Assembly: GCA_022497145.1 (NCBI GenBank)
Contig: MU385875.1
Location: 186,001-250,000, forward strand
DNA from: Rostrohypoxylon terebratum
Lineage: Eukaryota > Ascomycota > Sordariomycetes > Xylariales > Hypoxylaceae
Length of the DNA: 64,000 bases
Direction of reading: 5' to 3'
Positions 1-12,800 of this stretch are shown here, piece after piece. The position numbers and the translations under genes were made by a program. The notes beneath the pieces are model-generated. The model ran no database searches. It was not told where the DNA came from and saw nothing but the letters and a program-made list of their open reading frames with translations. The first letter of the stretch is position 1. Every line of letters begins with the position of its first letter.

Positions 1-922
1 TTCTTGTCCGGACTTCTTCACAAGGTCCTGGTCAATGAAACCAAACGTATAGAACGACTCAGCACCCTTGTCACGAGTGCTATAGAAGGCCGAGGTGAAG
101 AGCTCGGCTTCTTTAGGAATGTCATCCTGCTTGATCATGTTCTCAACAGGAGTAGCTTGGGGGTCGGCTTCACCGGAGTCTGTGACCGTGTTGATTTTTC
201 CCCAGGCAAGACCGAGAAGACCATCACTCGTACCCTGGGAGAATTGACGAGATAACTTGGTAGCACACTCGATTGTCTGCTTCTTGATAGATAGGTTTCC
301 AAGAATCAGCGTGTCGCTTCCGCAATCGCCCGAAGCTGTCGAGCCGTCTCCGTATTGAATCTTCCATTTCTTTCCGGATAACTTCTCAAATGTCTTGGAC
401 TTCTTGGGGTCAAATGCGTTGTGGCCTGAATGGCCCTTCCCTTCAAGAGTCGATCGGACCTAGCAAAAATATTAGATCAAGTTCAAAATATGATGGGGTG
501 TAACGGACCCATGTGTCGGCAGAACCAGTGTCGAAGTCAAGCAACAACTTCTGAACAGGTTCGCCAATTCCGACCTCACAGATATACATGGAGTCATTCT
601 GCTGATCTTCAGCAGTAACCTCAGTGGTCTGACCGTCATCGCCGGGATTGTCCTTCTTGACAAGTGTTCTTTCTTTGTGGACAACACCCCCTAGAGCCGA
701 TTTGAGCTCGTGGGGGAGGAGACCGTGTGATCTGACCTTGTCGACATGGAAATATGGACCGGGTTTAGTAGGATCAAAACGGTAACGGTTCAACGTATTG
801 ACATAAGACTTGGTGCCATGGCGTTTGTAGTTCTGGTTGTGGATGATCTTGACCTTGGTGAGACCTAAGTCTTCCTTCAGTTTGTCCTGGACGGCGAACA
901 TCATTGCTATAGTTGAATTCAA
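1..922 (-). CDS. Pepsin-type aspartic protease (A1 family), 5' part
   Basis: Eukaryotic aspartyl endopeptidase; the 3' half lies off the left edge. Two exons are visible: 922-509 and 459-1, with a 49-bp intron at 460-508 (GTCCGT...TAG). After a polar propeptide-like N-terminus comes the first catalytic motif DFDTGSADTWV, then the flap YGDGS and the typical GLLGLAW segment. The second catalytic Asp is outside the window. No signal peptide is seen at the ATG used (922) or at ATGs 904/901. A TATAG just upstream of ATG 904 could be a splice acceptor, so a 5' exon with a secretion signal may be missing from this model. Family is certain; secreted versus intracellular is open. Confidence 0.88.
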
Positions 923-2291
923 AGTGGTTTAGGTGAGTTTCTGTTGATATGATGACTGATGGCTAACAACCTATACGAGGTGGAATTGCTAACAATGTTT
1001 GATAGTCTGTGGATAATAGGGGAAATATGCTAGTTTATTGGATAGTAGATGAAGATGAGGATTTAGGGAGTGTAGGGAGAAGAGAAAAAGCAGAGACTGA
1101 AGTGGGAGAAGGCAAACCTTTATGAGGCCTTGGGTCATCTATCTGCTCTGACTCGTTATCCAATGTTCAAGGAAGACTAACGGAAAGAGAGCCCGCGACC
1201 GCAAGTAGGAGAAGCTGACACCATCGGTCATTGTCATGACAGGTCGTTACTGCTCTGACCTGGAGCGGACACACGAAAAGGGGTTCGGATAGACTCGGAT
1301 ATTGAGACCTCCTGCCTGGGTTGTGATACCTGTGACGAGTGAATTTAACGAGGAAGGAATATCGGGAGTTACACACAATTATTATAAGCACGGGCTCAGG
1401 CTCACTACATGTAATGAATCTACTAGAAACTCAAGTGCTGTAGTAACGGTGACGGCATTGAGCATCACAGGGGCATGATTCGATACGGGTTGTTTCGGCT
1501 CCTCTGCAGTAACTGCAGTAACTGCGCCTTCCTCCATGAACATTCAGTGCTAAGAAAGGCTATTCGAAGAATTCGCGAAGGAAACTCCTATCTTGGTAAT
1601 GAAGTTAATTGTAAGATTTATGGTTTAATGGAGTTTCATGGGATCTTTGAAGTAAAATCTTCCCTAAGCATACCTAGTATTTGTGAATGAATATATGTAC
1701 CTAGGTAGGAGCTTCTTCCCCTGAACGATGACATATTGTCTTGGACGGAAGGGAGGCTGAAAGTCATCTAGATTACAACAACGGCAACTGAAAATTCCGG
1801 CATGGAACAGCATGTGAAAATAACACTGCCGTGGAAGTCGATGCCAGAACTGCCTACCTAGTAAGCGGCCTCAACGAGTGTTTCGTAGATGTCTTATTGT
1901 AATATCTCATTCTTGATATTTCGTATTAAGTATGGACATCTTGTTTCTCTCATCTTGCTTATATAGCGAAATCCGCCTATATGTTTATGCAAAGATAGAT
2001 CATGGAGACCATGTATATAAACATATTGTTGACTCCTGCATATGTCTCATGTTAGCACTAGGTTATCGCCCCATCTAGGTCATTAGGAACGTCGTTTCGG
2101 TGAGCCCGCAGACTTTGTGCTAACTGGGCTCTGCTGTATGAACGGCCGATAGAAACTTTTCAGGGTAGATGCGAGTATAATGGACTTACACATCTTAACA
2201 GCATATGGCTTCTGCCGTTCTTGGTGCTATTCTCTCTTAAAATGAGATGTTTACGTCGACCACAGCTTGGTTGAGACATAAGTATGGATCT
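923..2291. other. Intergenic, no gene recognised
   Basis: About 1.4 kb between the aspartic protease start and the 3' end of the aminodeoxychorismate lyase. Only short ORFs without recognisable motifs are present. A TACCTAGGTAGG-type motif occurs near 1698. The part next to 922 should hold the protease promoter. Confidence 0.6.
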
Positions 2292-3192
2292 TCAGTGTAA
2301 TATCACTTTTCCACAAATGAATCCACGAAGCCCATTGCTTATCCAGCATTCTTCACCATCCACCAGTGACTCGGCAAGGACAACTTCTTCGGTAGCGAGA
2401 TTCCTGTTTCGGTTAGCACTGGCTATTCGGATCTTGAAGAAGGGGCACGGATTAATACCTCTCCAAGGCCCATCTTCTGGTAGTCCCATCATTCCCACCA
2501 CTTCCTTGAAGGGGGTCGAACTTCTTCGGAACGGGAGGGGTAACCCATCTCCCGTTTCTCCAGAAATAGGGGGTACTGATGGTGCCCTCCATAACAAATC
2601 CATCATCGTTAACAATAAGCACTTCCTTTTTTTCTCCCGGCTTTATTAGAGCTCGCCTTCTTGCATCATTATATACGTCTCTAAAGGTAGTTTTGAAGTG
2701 AGTGAATTCAGACTTTGACGTCTTTTGGTTATCAAGAAAGATGTCATATATTGGGTCTCTAACTGGAACTTTGCCTTCTTTAACTAATGTTGAAGATCGA
2801 GAGTCAGGACTCTGGCTCGGTAAATATTCAGGGTGAAGATTATTCAAATGCGTCCCTGGGAGAGGGGACTTTTCATAGCCCAAACTTCCATCTCGAGCCA
2901 GAGTGATCATTAGTCGGTGGGGTCCATTGACAAGATCGGTCGTGATGCTGTAAAGGAATCTCTCGAAATATTCCAAACCCTCTTTTCCGGACATAGAAGC
3001 TATAGCGACAGTCCAGTCCCAATGAGTCGCTGCTCTTAGCATGCGGTCTCGGTGTAAGTCGAACATATAAAAGGGAGAAGGTTTCGAATTCCACCCCACG
3101 TTGGAGAACCCGAGATTTGGAACTTCCAAGAGCTCGGGGTCGTAACGGATGGACGTGAATATTTGAAAGTCGTCCATCGTGACCGAAGACAT
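2292..3192 (-). CDS. ABZ2: Aminodeoxychorismate lyase-like class IV PLP enzyme (ABZ2-like)
   Basis: Predicted to convert 4-amino-4-deoxychorismate to p-aminobenzoate and pyruvate for folate synthesis, by membership of the fold-type IV aminotransferase/ADC lyase family. Two exons, 3192-2459 and 2403-2292, with a 55-bp intron (GTATTA...ACAG), give 281 aa. Visible features: FTHFKTTFRDVYNDAR with the likely PLP lysine, VLIVNDDGFVMEGTIS, YFWRNGRWVTPP, SGGNDGTTRRWALER at the splice, and the C-terminal DGEECWISNGLRG block in exon 2. Without the intron the reading frame stops just after the WALER motif and the conserved C-terminus falls in another frame, which supports the splice. A branched-chain aminotransferase-like enzyme of the same fold is the alternative; the HFKTT motif favours ADC lyase. 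Confidence 0.85.
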
Positions 3193-3884
3193 TAAATATG
3201 GGCTTGGGATACTATGATTAGCTATTCACCTAAGACTTAAGTATGCATCTTGGAGAAAGATATCTCGCAGTGGACGGTAAACGTCATGGTCAAGATGAGC
3301 AATTGTGTGCATGTATGGAGCCAATTAAAATGGGATATATGAGAAATGGTGGGGGGTTTCCTTTTCCTACCTGGTATCTTTTATCAGATCGGTGACGGCG
3401 GGGATGACAAATGCGGTACATCCACGTACCTTGATGCGGCCGCTAAGGTGGGAAGGTACAATAGCCTCTGTACATATGTACATCCTGTGCAAAGTTACAA
3501 CTTGACACAGGCAGGGACTGATCAAACTGATCTCTACAAACAGCCAGCCCGCCAGCACACATTAAAGTGGGGAAGCGGTACATAAGCGGGCAGGGTGGGC
3601 TGGGATAGATGAAAAAAAAAGTGTACATGGGTACATGGGCAAGACTAAGTAAACTTTTTTTTGCGCCGTGCAGACTAATTTTTGATGGATTATGGTCGAT
3701 TTATGGTAATTTATGGTAAAGCTTCCTGCAAACCACAAACCACTGCAACAACATCATCAGGTCCTCGACTCGACACCCATAAACGATAAAACAACGTACC
3801 ATTTAGCGACCTCGACTCGCTCCTCACCGTCGCACCACCCCCCTTGACGTACGCAATTGTCGATATCCTCCTTATTATATCATT
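3193..3884. other. Divergent intergenic region (ABZ2-like / TOM70)
   Basis: Separates two divergent genes, so it should carry both promoters. The last 150 bp before the TOM70 start is pyrimidine/CA-rich, as is common upstream of fungal start codons. ORFs at 3346-3628 on both strands overlap and show no motifs. Confidence 0.5.
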
Positions 3885-6015
3885 ATGTCTCGTGCTTCTG
3901 CAGCTCCGCCGCCCACGCCTCCGTTAGCCCGACCTGTTGCTATCCCGGTCGAGTCTTCCATCTGGAGTCGCTTCACCAATTGGGCCTCCGAGAACAAGGC
4001 ACTTGTATATACTATTGCAGGAGTAGCTGTTGTTGTGACTAGTGCTGGTGTGGTCTACTATCTGAATGATGCTGTTAGTTACTTTTCAGTCTTAAGTTAC
4101 TTATCTAAAAACCGTCGACGTCATATGTATCTTCCGCCGCCTACTAGGTAAAAACTTACATTTATATATGTGTGTATAGAAACCCAAAGTCGCAGCGCAA
4201 CCGAAGCTCAGCAAGAAGGAGAGGAGGAAAAGGAAAGAAGCAGAACGACAACAAGAGCCGTCAAAATCACCTTCTTCTTCCGGCGAACAATCGAAAACTC
4301 CTACAGTAGAGGCCGCCGACGAATTACCAGAGATCACCGAAGATACTGTTGCCACTTTCTCTGATGAGCAGCGCCGGGATTACGCCTTACAACTTAAGAA
4401 CGCCGGCAACAAGGCCTACGGTAGCAAGGACTACAACAAAGCTATTGACCTCTACTCCAAAGCCATTCTTTGCAAGCCCGACTCTATCTTCTATTCCAAC
4501 AGAGCTGCATGCTACAATGCTTTGAGTGTCTGGGATAAGGTCGTCGAGGATACAACTGCCGCTATCAGCCTCGACCCCACGTACGTCAAGGCGTTGAACC
4601 GAAGAGCCAACGCATACGAACATCTATCCCAATTCAGTGAATCGCTCCTCGATTACACTGCTAGTTGCATCATCGACGAGTTCAAGACCGACTCCAGCAC
4701 CAATGCTGTCGAGCGATTACTTAAGAAGGTTGCCGAACAGAAGGCCGAGGACATTATCAAGTCTAAAGATCCCAACAAGCTTCCGAGTCCCACATTCGTC
4801 TCCAACTACATTCAGAGCTTCCGATCGAAACCCCGACCCGAGGGTCTAGAAGATGATGTCGAACTGGAAGAATCAACTGGTCTAGGCCAATTGCAAATCG
4901 GTCTCGCGGCGATGGAAAAGAAAACTCACGAAGGCTATGAGGAGGCTGCGAACGCATTTGAGAAGGCCCTGGAGTACGGTGATTTAGGCGAGTACGAGGC
5001 CCTTGCTTATAATTTGAGGGGTACATTCAGGAACTTGCGTGGGTCGCAAGAGCAAGCGCTGCGAGACATGGATAAGAGTATCGAGCTCGATCCATCCTAT
5101 ACCCAGAGCTACGTTAAGCGGGCGAGCATGCATCTAGAAATGGGTAAGTAATCGATGTTTCTTGGTTCGGAAGAACCGGAAGAACGTTGAGACTGACCGC
5201 TGTGGATAGGCGATCGAAATAGTGCCGCTGCGGATCTGGAGCAAGCCTTGAGCCAGAACGACACTGACCCGGACATTTTCTACCACCGTGCCCAATTACA
5301 CTTCATCCACGGCGAATTCCAAGATGCCGCTAAGGATTATCAGAAGTCGATCGATCTCGACCCGTCATTTATTTTCTCGCATATCCAACTCGGTGTGACG
5401 CAATACAAGATGGGCTCCGTCGCGTCCTCGATGGCGACTTTCCGTCGCTGCGTCAAGAACTTCGATACTGTTCCCGACGTCTACAATTATTACGGAGAAC
5501 TACTACTAGATCAATCTAAGTACGAGGAAGCGATCCAGAAATTCGACACAGCTATGGAGATGGAGAAACAGACCAAGCCCATGGCGATGAATGTGTTACC
5601 CTTAATCAACAAGGCTCTAGCGCTCTTCCAACAGAAGATGGAGTTTAGTGAAGCCGAGAAACTATGCGAGAAGGCGTTGATCAGTAAGGACTATCTTTTT
5701 TTTTTTCAAACAAAAAAGGAAAACCAAAAGAAAAATTACTAATGATTTGCAGTTGATCCGGAATGTGACATTGCCGTGGCTACGATGGCCCAACTTCTGC
5801 TCCAGCAAGGCAAGATTACCGAGGCGCTTCAGTATTTTGAGCGTGCGGCCGAGCTTGCCAGGACGCCGGGCGAGATCGTTAATGCGCTCTCGTACGCAGA
5901 GGCCACGAGGACGCAGATCCAAGTCCAAGAAAAGTACCCCCAACTGGCAGCCAAGCTGCAGGGAATGGGCGCGGGAGCTGGCGGGATGGGAGCCACATTT
6001 GCGGGCGCCCGTTGA
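3885..6015 (+). CDS. TOM70: Mitochondrial import receptor subunit TOM70
   Basis: Outer-membrane receptor of the TOM translocase that binds internal targeting signals of carrier precursors and docks chaperones through TPR repeats. Four exons: 3885-4073, 4180-5143, 5210-5683, 5753-6015; introns 106, 66 and 69 bp; 629 aa, the usual family length. One N-terminal TM helix (about residues 42-59, ALVYTIAGVAVVVTSAGVVY) follows a Pro-rich start, then a Lys/Arg/Glu/Ser linker. A clamp-type TPR (LKNAGNKAYGSKDYNKAIDLY) begins a series of TPRs that runs to the end, including DPTYVKALNRRANAYE and LDPSFIFSHIQLGVTQYKMG. The C-terminus ends in a Gly/Ala/Met-rich tail. Splice sites are canonical and all joins keep frame. 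Confidence 0.96.
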
Positions 6016-7212
6016 GAGCCTGGTCCCTACACCCAACCTTGGTCCTACACAAGTTACTGACATCCATATCTACCTCACCTACCTACCTACCTACCTAGGT
6101 ACCTACTCTTTTAAAACAGTAAAAAAAAGGACGACTCCACTCATCTCAAGACGACTGCGCGAGGCTTAATTATTAAGGGCAGGTTATGTTTCGGGTTCGC
6201 AAAGGAAAATTGACGAAAGTGGCCGAGGGTTCTATATAAGGTCCGAACGACGATACGAAATGCGCTCCACGGTAAAAAAACAAAAACAAAAATGACTGTC
6301 GTCCTTTCTTTTTTTCACTGTTTTTCAAAGTCTGTACCTAGTACTGTACATAATTTAATACCTCCCTCTCGTTGTCGTTTAGGGGCCGGACGCAAAATTG
6401 GGGAAGTTGCGGTTCCGCGCTTTTAATGCACTACTCACGTCATGACTTAAAGTGGACCAGGAAAAAATAGGGGAGGCTGGAGGCTGGCGGTTGGCGGTTA
6501 CAGCTATCGTTATGGATACTAACACCTTACATCGAGTGTGGCAACGCTTATGTGTTTTTTTTTATCACAGAATACATTTGCAGTACCTCGATAGCTTGAC
6601 CTTTGGTTATTCTCCCTCGTGTGATGCGTACCTACTCTACTTATGACTTTAATCTTATAGGTAAACATGGATGCGACGAGATGGGTTTCGTTCGACTGAC
6701 TCTTATCAAATACGCCAAGAAACGTTCATGGATAGGTATTTCTGGTATATAGGTAGGTATGTCATGTTAGAGACTATCTAGGTACCTATGTAAAAACGAA
6801 ACACCTCGTAAGCCAAACCCATCCAATCCACTTCTTCTGTTTTCCCAGTATGGATGCTCGATAATAAGAGCTTACATAAGGAGGCACGCAGGTAGGTCAC
6901 CGACGGTTCCTTAGTAACAGAATGATTAATCGATCGATCGATTGGTGGATTGATGGATGTCCGGAGGGGAAAATGACAAAAAAAAAAACGCCGAGAGTAT
7001 CTTCTTCTAAATCCCGACGTGTGAAAAAAACCAAGCTCCCAGGAATGAACAGGAAAAGCAGAGGATAGATACCTAGGAATGTAGATAAGTAGTAAGTAAG
7101 AAACTGATGTTATAACGAAATATGCCCTGCGCTAAATCTTTCATGTCGGATATGCCTTTATTGAGTAGGTATTTCTAGATTGGTAAGTCGGTAAGGAGGA
7201 AGTGGGTTTCTT
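6016..7212. other. Convergent intergenic region rich in TACCTAGGTA-type motifs
   Basis: Lies between the 3' ends of TOM70 (+) and the FSH hydrolase (-), so it should hold terminators of both. It contains a dense motif block at about 6084-6107 (repeated TACC units running into CTAGGTACCTAC), further copies near 6337, 6737-6790 and 7070, and a short GATC/GATTG-rich run near 6928-6957. No ORF with a recognisable domain. Confidence 0.6.
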
Positions 7213-8363
7213 TTACTTGACCTGGATCTTCGCGATCCCGCTGGCTTGGACGCCGTGGATTGACCGCAAGTCCAGGTCCGATTCGGCTGTGGACCCTGCC
7301 GTGGACCCGGCTGAGGAGGCGGCGGAACCCGTGGATGAACTCGTGTTGTATTCGTCCGCGGTGAACTCGCTGACGGGAGTATCCGCGGCCGAGTTCGCCT
7401 GGGAGCTCCTCTTGCCGCCGCCGCCGCCTTCGCCTTCGCGAGCTTTATTTATCTTCATGATGACGTCCGAGAGCGTGTCGCCTAGCTGCTCGACGTTGTC
7501 TGCGTCGCGGGGTACTAGGTGGCCCAAGCCGTGGTCGTATAGTTGCGCCGTGTCCTGGTTACACGCGTTATACAGCGCGATGGACGAGTACACGAGAGGG
7601 TCGTTGGACCCGAAGACGTGGAACGTTGGGATGTCGATTGAAGTCCCGTGCTCGTCCGCCAAATGAGCTACGACGTCGTCGCCTTTGGACACTAGTGGCG
7701 GCGATCCGGCGAAGAATATGGCAAACTGTGAGGTTGAACGTGGGCTTATCAGTCGCCTTTCCTCAGTGTTTCACACAACGGATCGGGAGAGATGAAACAT
7801 CATTACCTTGATTCGCCTTGGAATCCCGCTTTCTTCCCACCTCCGATTCTCTTCCGCGCAGAGAGACGCCGCTATCATCGCGCCCTCAGAATATCCGATC
7901 AGGCCGTCTATCTCAGGGTCCTCGTCGATGATTTTGAACAAGCGGTCCATTGTCTCACGGACGGTTTGCCACTTGAGGCCCGCCGGCTCGCTATTTTTGT
8001 TGAACAGTCTTACCGTAGCCTCCGGGCTGAGGCCGCGCGGGATGTGTCGTACTCTGCGGATGGTCTCGAAAACGTCGCCCTCGGCGGCGCTGATGAACCG
8101 ATACAGCGGCCGCGACCCGAAGTAGTTTTCCCATCCAAGCGGCGGCTCGACCTCGTGCTCGCCCTGCGTGAAGGCGAACGTGGCCAGGCCCCTGTCCTCC
8201 ATGTGCTTGGAGAAGGGCCCGAGCTGGACGCCAAAGTTCTATGACCCTCTCATCAGCATGCTGGCATCACCTTCCCTGGAAAGGGGAAAGGGAAAGGGGA
8301 TTAAGGTGATCGGCGACATACCTTGGCGCTCCCGTACGCACCGGGCAAGCAAAGGAATCTCAT
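7213..8363 (-). CDS. FSH1-family serine hydrolase (alpha/beta hydrolase)
   Basis: Three exons, 8363-8322, 8238-7807 and 7725-7213, give 328 aa; introns are 83 and 81 bp. The 14-codon first exon encodes MRFLCLPGAYGSAK, the hallmark FSH start, then NFGVQLGPF. Catalytic elements: nucleophile elbow GYSEGA (exon 2), GSNDP with the likely Asp, and GLGHLVP with the His (exon 3). After the core is a roughly 80-residue low-complexity Gly/Ser/Ala/Thr tail that such enzymes usually lack. The family includes LovG, which releases polyketides from lovastatin synthase. Divergent from the PKS start 1.46 kb away, it is a candidate trans-acting thioesterase. Family certain; the polyketide role is inference from context. 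Confidence 0.9.
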
Positions 8364-9823
8364 TTTGGGCGAAGGGATCCGAAAGATGTGATTTTGCGTT
8401 CACCTTTTAGCTCTTCGCCAACTTATTATATTGATTTATGAGGAGAGGAAAAAAGACATGCGTTGTAGGCACGGAAAGAAGACGACGTGCCCTTTAGCAC
8501 TCGTTCTTGTATCCGGGTTAGGTTCTTGCGTACGTTTCCTGGTAAAGCTTGGCCCTGCACAAGTCCGGACGCCACACAACCGGTAGCAGTTATATATTAT
8601 CTAGGTACGCTTGAGTGGGTGCCATAGTCGGCACTTACCTCAAGCCACATACTAGTCGATGACACAGAGGTTTGCCTCGCGAGCCTTGGGAAGCTGCTCG
8701 CATACTCGTGCCAATACATGGTTATGCGAAGAACAAAGCCAACTAAGGACATCCCTGAGAACTCGCAACAAGGGATGGCAAAGTCGAGCAATGTCAACTA
8801 AGGATATCCTTGAAGGTAATTCCCGTAGAGCGGTGATCATGTGAAGAAACGTTATCCAAGATCACCATTCCTGGGAGCTCACGATCTAGAACCCCTGTCT
8901 TGCCCTACACCCACAGATAGGGAATTGACGTAAATTGACTGGAAGGGTGGTCTTGGACGACGGAACAAAATCCTGAAATAGTTGTCTCCATGTGTTCGAC
9001 GCTGAGAGGTTCTTGTCTCAGTACGAAAAGATCTTCGGAGATGCAGGTAGGCATAAGCATGTTGCGGCCTCAACAAACCGGTGTACTGTCTCGCGATAAC
9101 GAACCCGGTGTCAACTTACTACTCACGGACTTCCGACACCCATTATGTACATATCTTGTGCGAGGTCTGACGTAGGGTAGCCACATCAGACTAGGCGGGT
9201 TAATGGCGTACCGCACCGACCGAACCTGAACCTTGCAAGCCTCCATGATAATGTATACGGAGGTGGTGTATGAGACTTGTCTTGGCTGGCCACCAGTGGC
9301 CACTTTTCTAAGTAGAGCTCAGTCACATACTACTTAGGGAGTTGTCTACTGGGATGTATTGTCTGCCTCAGTAAAAGAATTAGGGTGACGTGAAGGGGGA
9401 TGGGTTGTACCAACAAGGAACCAGGATAGATGCCATAAGTCTTGTGAAGAACCGGAGTCATTCAGTGAGACCTGTATCAGGTCGAAGGTAAAAGTGGCTC
9501 CCTGAGAGGCCTTACAGCGTCGGACATAATCGCGATGTCAACTTTTATTCGTCTCAAGTGGTCAACCTGCCGTCCCTTGGTATCCCGCGTTTCATTGTCA
9601 GTCAGCCCCTATTAACCTAGAGGGGTGTTGCCACGCAAGCTTAAATCGATTAGTACCTAGTTATTTCGAGTCACCCAGGCCATAATATGGGTACGGCTTC
9701 CTACTCTTTGAAATATCATATCTTCTGGCGCGTTTAGTCCTAGTGATTTTACGATTGTTTTAAGGTTATTCAGTCGTTACCCTTTGGCGCCAGTATTTGG
9801 GTTCCTTCCTTAGATCTCTCAAA
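8364..9823. other. Divergent promoter region between FSH hydrolase and PKS
   Basis: 1.46 kb separates the two divergent start codons. Only short overlapping ORFs without motifs are present. A near-identical short direct repeat (CAACTAAGGAcATCC / CAACTAAGGAtATCC) occurs at about 8740 and 8796. No binding site for a known cluster regulator was recognised. Confidence 0.5.
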
Positions 9824-12800
9824 ATGGAGTCCGAGGCGCTGATGCCCATTGCTATCGTAGGCATGTCTTGCCGCCTACCCGGCGACGTGTCTTCGCCAGG
9901 TGACTTCTGGAAGCTGTTAACCAAGGGCCGTAGCGCATGGTCCAAGGTACCAAGAAGCCGCTTTAACCAGGAGGCTTATAATCACCCTAATCCAGAAAAG
10001 AAGGGCACGATAAATTCGCAAGGAGGGTACTTCTTGTCTCAGAATCTGGAAATGTTCGATCCAGGATTCTTTGATATGACGCGCAAGGAAGCTGAGACAA
10101 TGGGTGAGTATTACTCCATCATACCGGGTTACGTCAAGAAACTAATCTCTTTCAAGATCCTACGCAAAGACTCCTCCTCGAATGCTCGTATGAAGCTCTC
10201 GAGAATGCTGGCATTCCCAAAGAGTCTATCTCGGGACGGAAAGTCGGTGTGTTCATCGGCGGTCCTGACAATGAGCACAGGATGGGAAACCTTAGAGACC
10301 TGGACGACTCACCAATGTTCGACCCTACAGGTAGCCAAGGCGCATTCTTAGCTGGGAGGATATCATACTTTTTGAATTTGTGCGGACCTACTTTCACCGT
10401 CGACACGGCATGTTCATCTAGTATGCATGCATTGCACATGGCTGTTCAGAGTATACGGTCAGGAGAGTCTGAACAAGCTATTGTTGCAGCCTCTCATCTC
10501 ATCACACAACCCGATGTTTGGGTATCTATGGCCAAGCTGAGGTCAGTCAGCTTATATTTATGTTTTTTGGGGGCCTATTGACGTATGATTATAGGTTATT
10601 CGCCGATTCAGGGAAGACTTACGCATTTGATCATCGCGCCAAGTCCGGGTATGCAAGAGGCGAGGGAGCAGTGTGCTTGATCCTAAAGCCGTTGCATATG
10701 GCGCTGGAGGATAGAGATTACATAAGGGCTGTCATTTCTCATACGGGAATTAGTCACAATGGCCGAACAGTTGGTACGTATCCTCAACCCATGTGTCTAT
10801 CATGGACAAGAGGCTGATATGAAGGGCGTAAAGGAATTGTTGCACCTAGCGCACAAGAGCAAGAATCGTTGGTACGAAACGTTCTTTCACAAGCCAATAT
10901 CAGTGCCAAGGATGTCGGTTTTTTCGAGGCTCACGGAACTGGCACTCGAGTCGGAGATCCTATAGAGGCCAAGGCCATCTATAAGGCACTTAGCCAGAAG
11001 TTGGATGGGAGCAAGCCACTAAGTATCGGGTCGGTGAAGTCGAACGTCGGCCACCTTGAAAATGCAAGCGGCATTGTATCAGTCATGAAGGCGGCCCTTA
11101 TGTTAGAAAAGGGATTCATTGTACCGAATGCCGACTTCGAAAAGGAAAATCCAGCTATTCCTTTATCCCAATGGAATCTCAAGGTTAGTCAATTGAGAGA
11201 AGCTCCTAGTGAATGCTATCTGACGGGTGGCTCCGGGATTGGATAAATATTGATCTTTGCGATTAGATTCCACAGAGACAGCAGCCGATGCCTCGCGACA
11301 AGAAGTATATATGTGTAAACAACTTCGGGTATAGCGGATCGAATGGACACGCAATACTCAGGGCATTGCCAGAGGAGAATAAGATAGAGTTCCTAGATGC
11401 TATGAAGTTTGAAGGCCACATCAAAATGAAGCGACTATTTGTGTTGAGCGGTAACGATGAAGCGGCCGCAAGGAAGAGTATGGAGCAGCTGGGTATTTTT
11501 CTCGAGCAGCACGCTGAGCTCTACCAGAGCACCATGCCTCGAAACTTAGCTTGTAAGTTTGAATTCCACCTGTACATCTTGTACACCATACCCAGTATGC
11601 ATGTTGATGAATGATAGACACATTATGCCAACGACGCTCCCACCTGCCATGGCGGATAGCTTTGGTAGCGGATATGTGCAGCAAGTTAGCGATAGCCCTC
11701 AATGGTGAAGTAGCGCCAAAACGTGCACCGCCCAAGTCACCAAAACTCGCTTTCGTCTTCACTGGACAGGGCGCACAATGGTATGCCATGGGCAGAGAGC
11801 TACTAGAATCACATGCCGTGTTCGCGTCAGCCATCCAAAGAGCCGACAAACATCTTCTATCCATCGGAGCCGATTTCTCATTGATAGAAGAACTGATGCG
11901 GAACGAGAAGGATTCACGTGTCGGCATGGCTCATGTCAGTCAACCGATATGTAGTGCTATTCAACTTGGACTGGTAGACCTCCTATCATCGTGGGGGATC
12001 AAACCTTCTGCGGTTATTGGCCATTCTAGCGGGGAAATTGGTGCTACATACGCAACTGGAGCTTTGACACTGGAGGCGGCCATGTCTGCAGCCTATTATC
12101 GCGGCCAGGTAATCATTGATCTGAAAAAGAACTTTCAAGATGTCCGAGGTTCGATGATGGCGGTAGGTATAGGCGCCGAGGAGTTGCAGCCCTTCCTAAA
12201 GCAAATACGAGAACCTTTTCAGGCGGTAGCAGCCTGTGAAAATTCGCCTAGCTCGACAACTGTATCGGGAGACGCCGAGGCCATCGACCAACTTTCTGAC
12301 ATCATGACGAGCAAAAACATTTTCAACCGCAAACTCTTCGTCGACGTTGCGTATCATAGTCCACACATAAAATTGGTTGCCAAAACATATTACGATATGA
12401 TTGCAGATGTCGAATTGAGAAAGGGTGATGAAAATGTTGGGTTCTTCTCTTCTCTTCATTCTCGCAAGATCTCCACCGACGAACTTGGTCCTCAGTATTG
12501 GGTAGACAATCTGACGAATCCAGTACGCTTCACGACAGCGCTGCAGTTGCTTTGCGAAGAAAGCGAGCCGGACATCCTCGTTGAAGTTGGGCCACATGCT
12601 GCCCTCAAAGGTCCTATTATGCAGCTCCTCAAGACACTGGGACAGCCGAGTTCAAAAGTGCCGGCATATATTCCAACTCTTGTACGGGCTCGCGATGCTA
12701 CTGAGACAACCCTTGAGCTTGCTGGCCAGCTTTTCGTTCGCGGATATGAGGGCATTGATTTCTTCAACGTCAATCATAGACGTGCCGAAACAGAGAAGCC

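Noticed and set aside
7202..7666. 154-codon plus-strand ORF
   Set aside because: It is antisense to the last exon of the FSH hydrolase, is a by-product of its low-complexity GC-rich tail, and starts with a non-ATG codon.
9797..9823. Longer PKS N-terminus starting at 9797
   Set aside because: It begins with TTG; the first ATG is 9824, directly before the conserved KS start.
9824..11620. PKS 5' part looked like a pseudogene because the frame changes five times
   Set aside because: Every frame change coincides with a canonical GT-AG intron of 50-85 bp, each join restores conserved KS or AT sequence, and the total is exactly 2160 codons.
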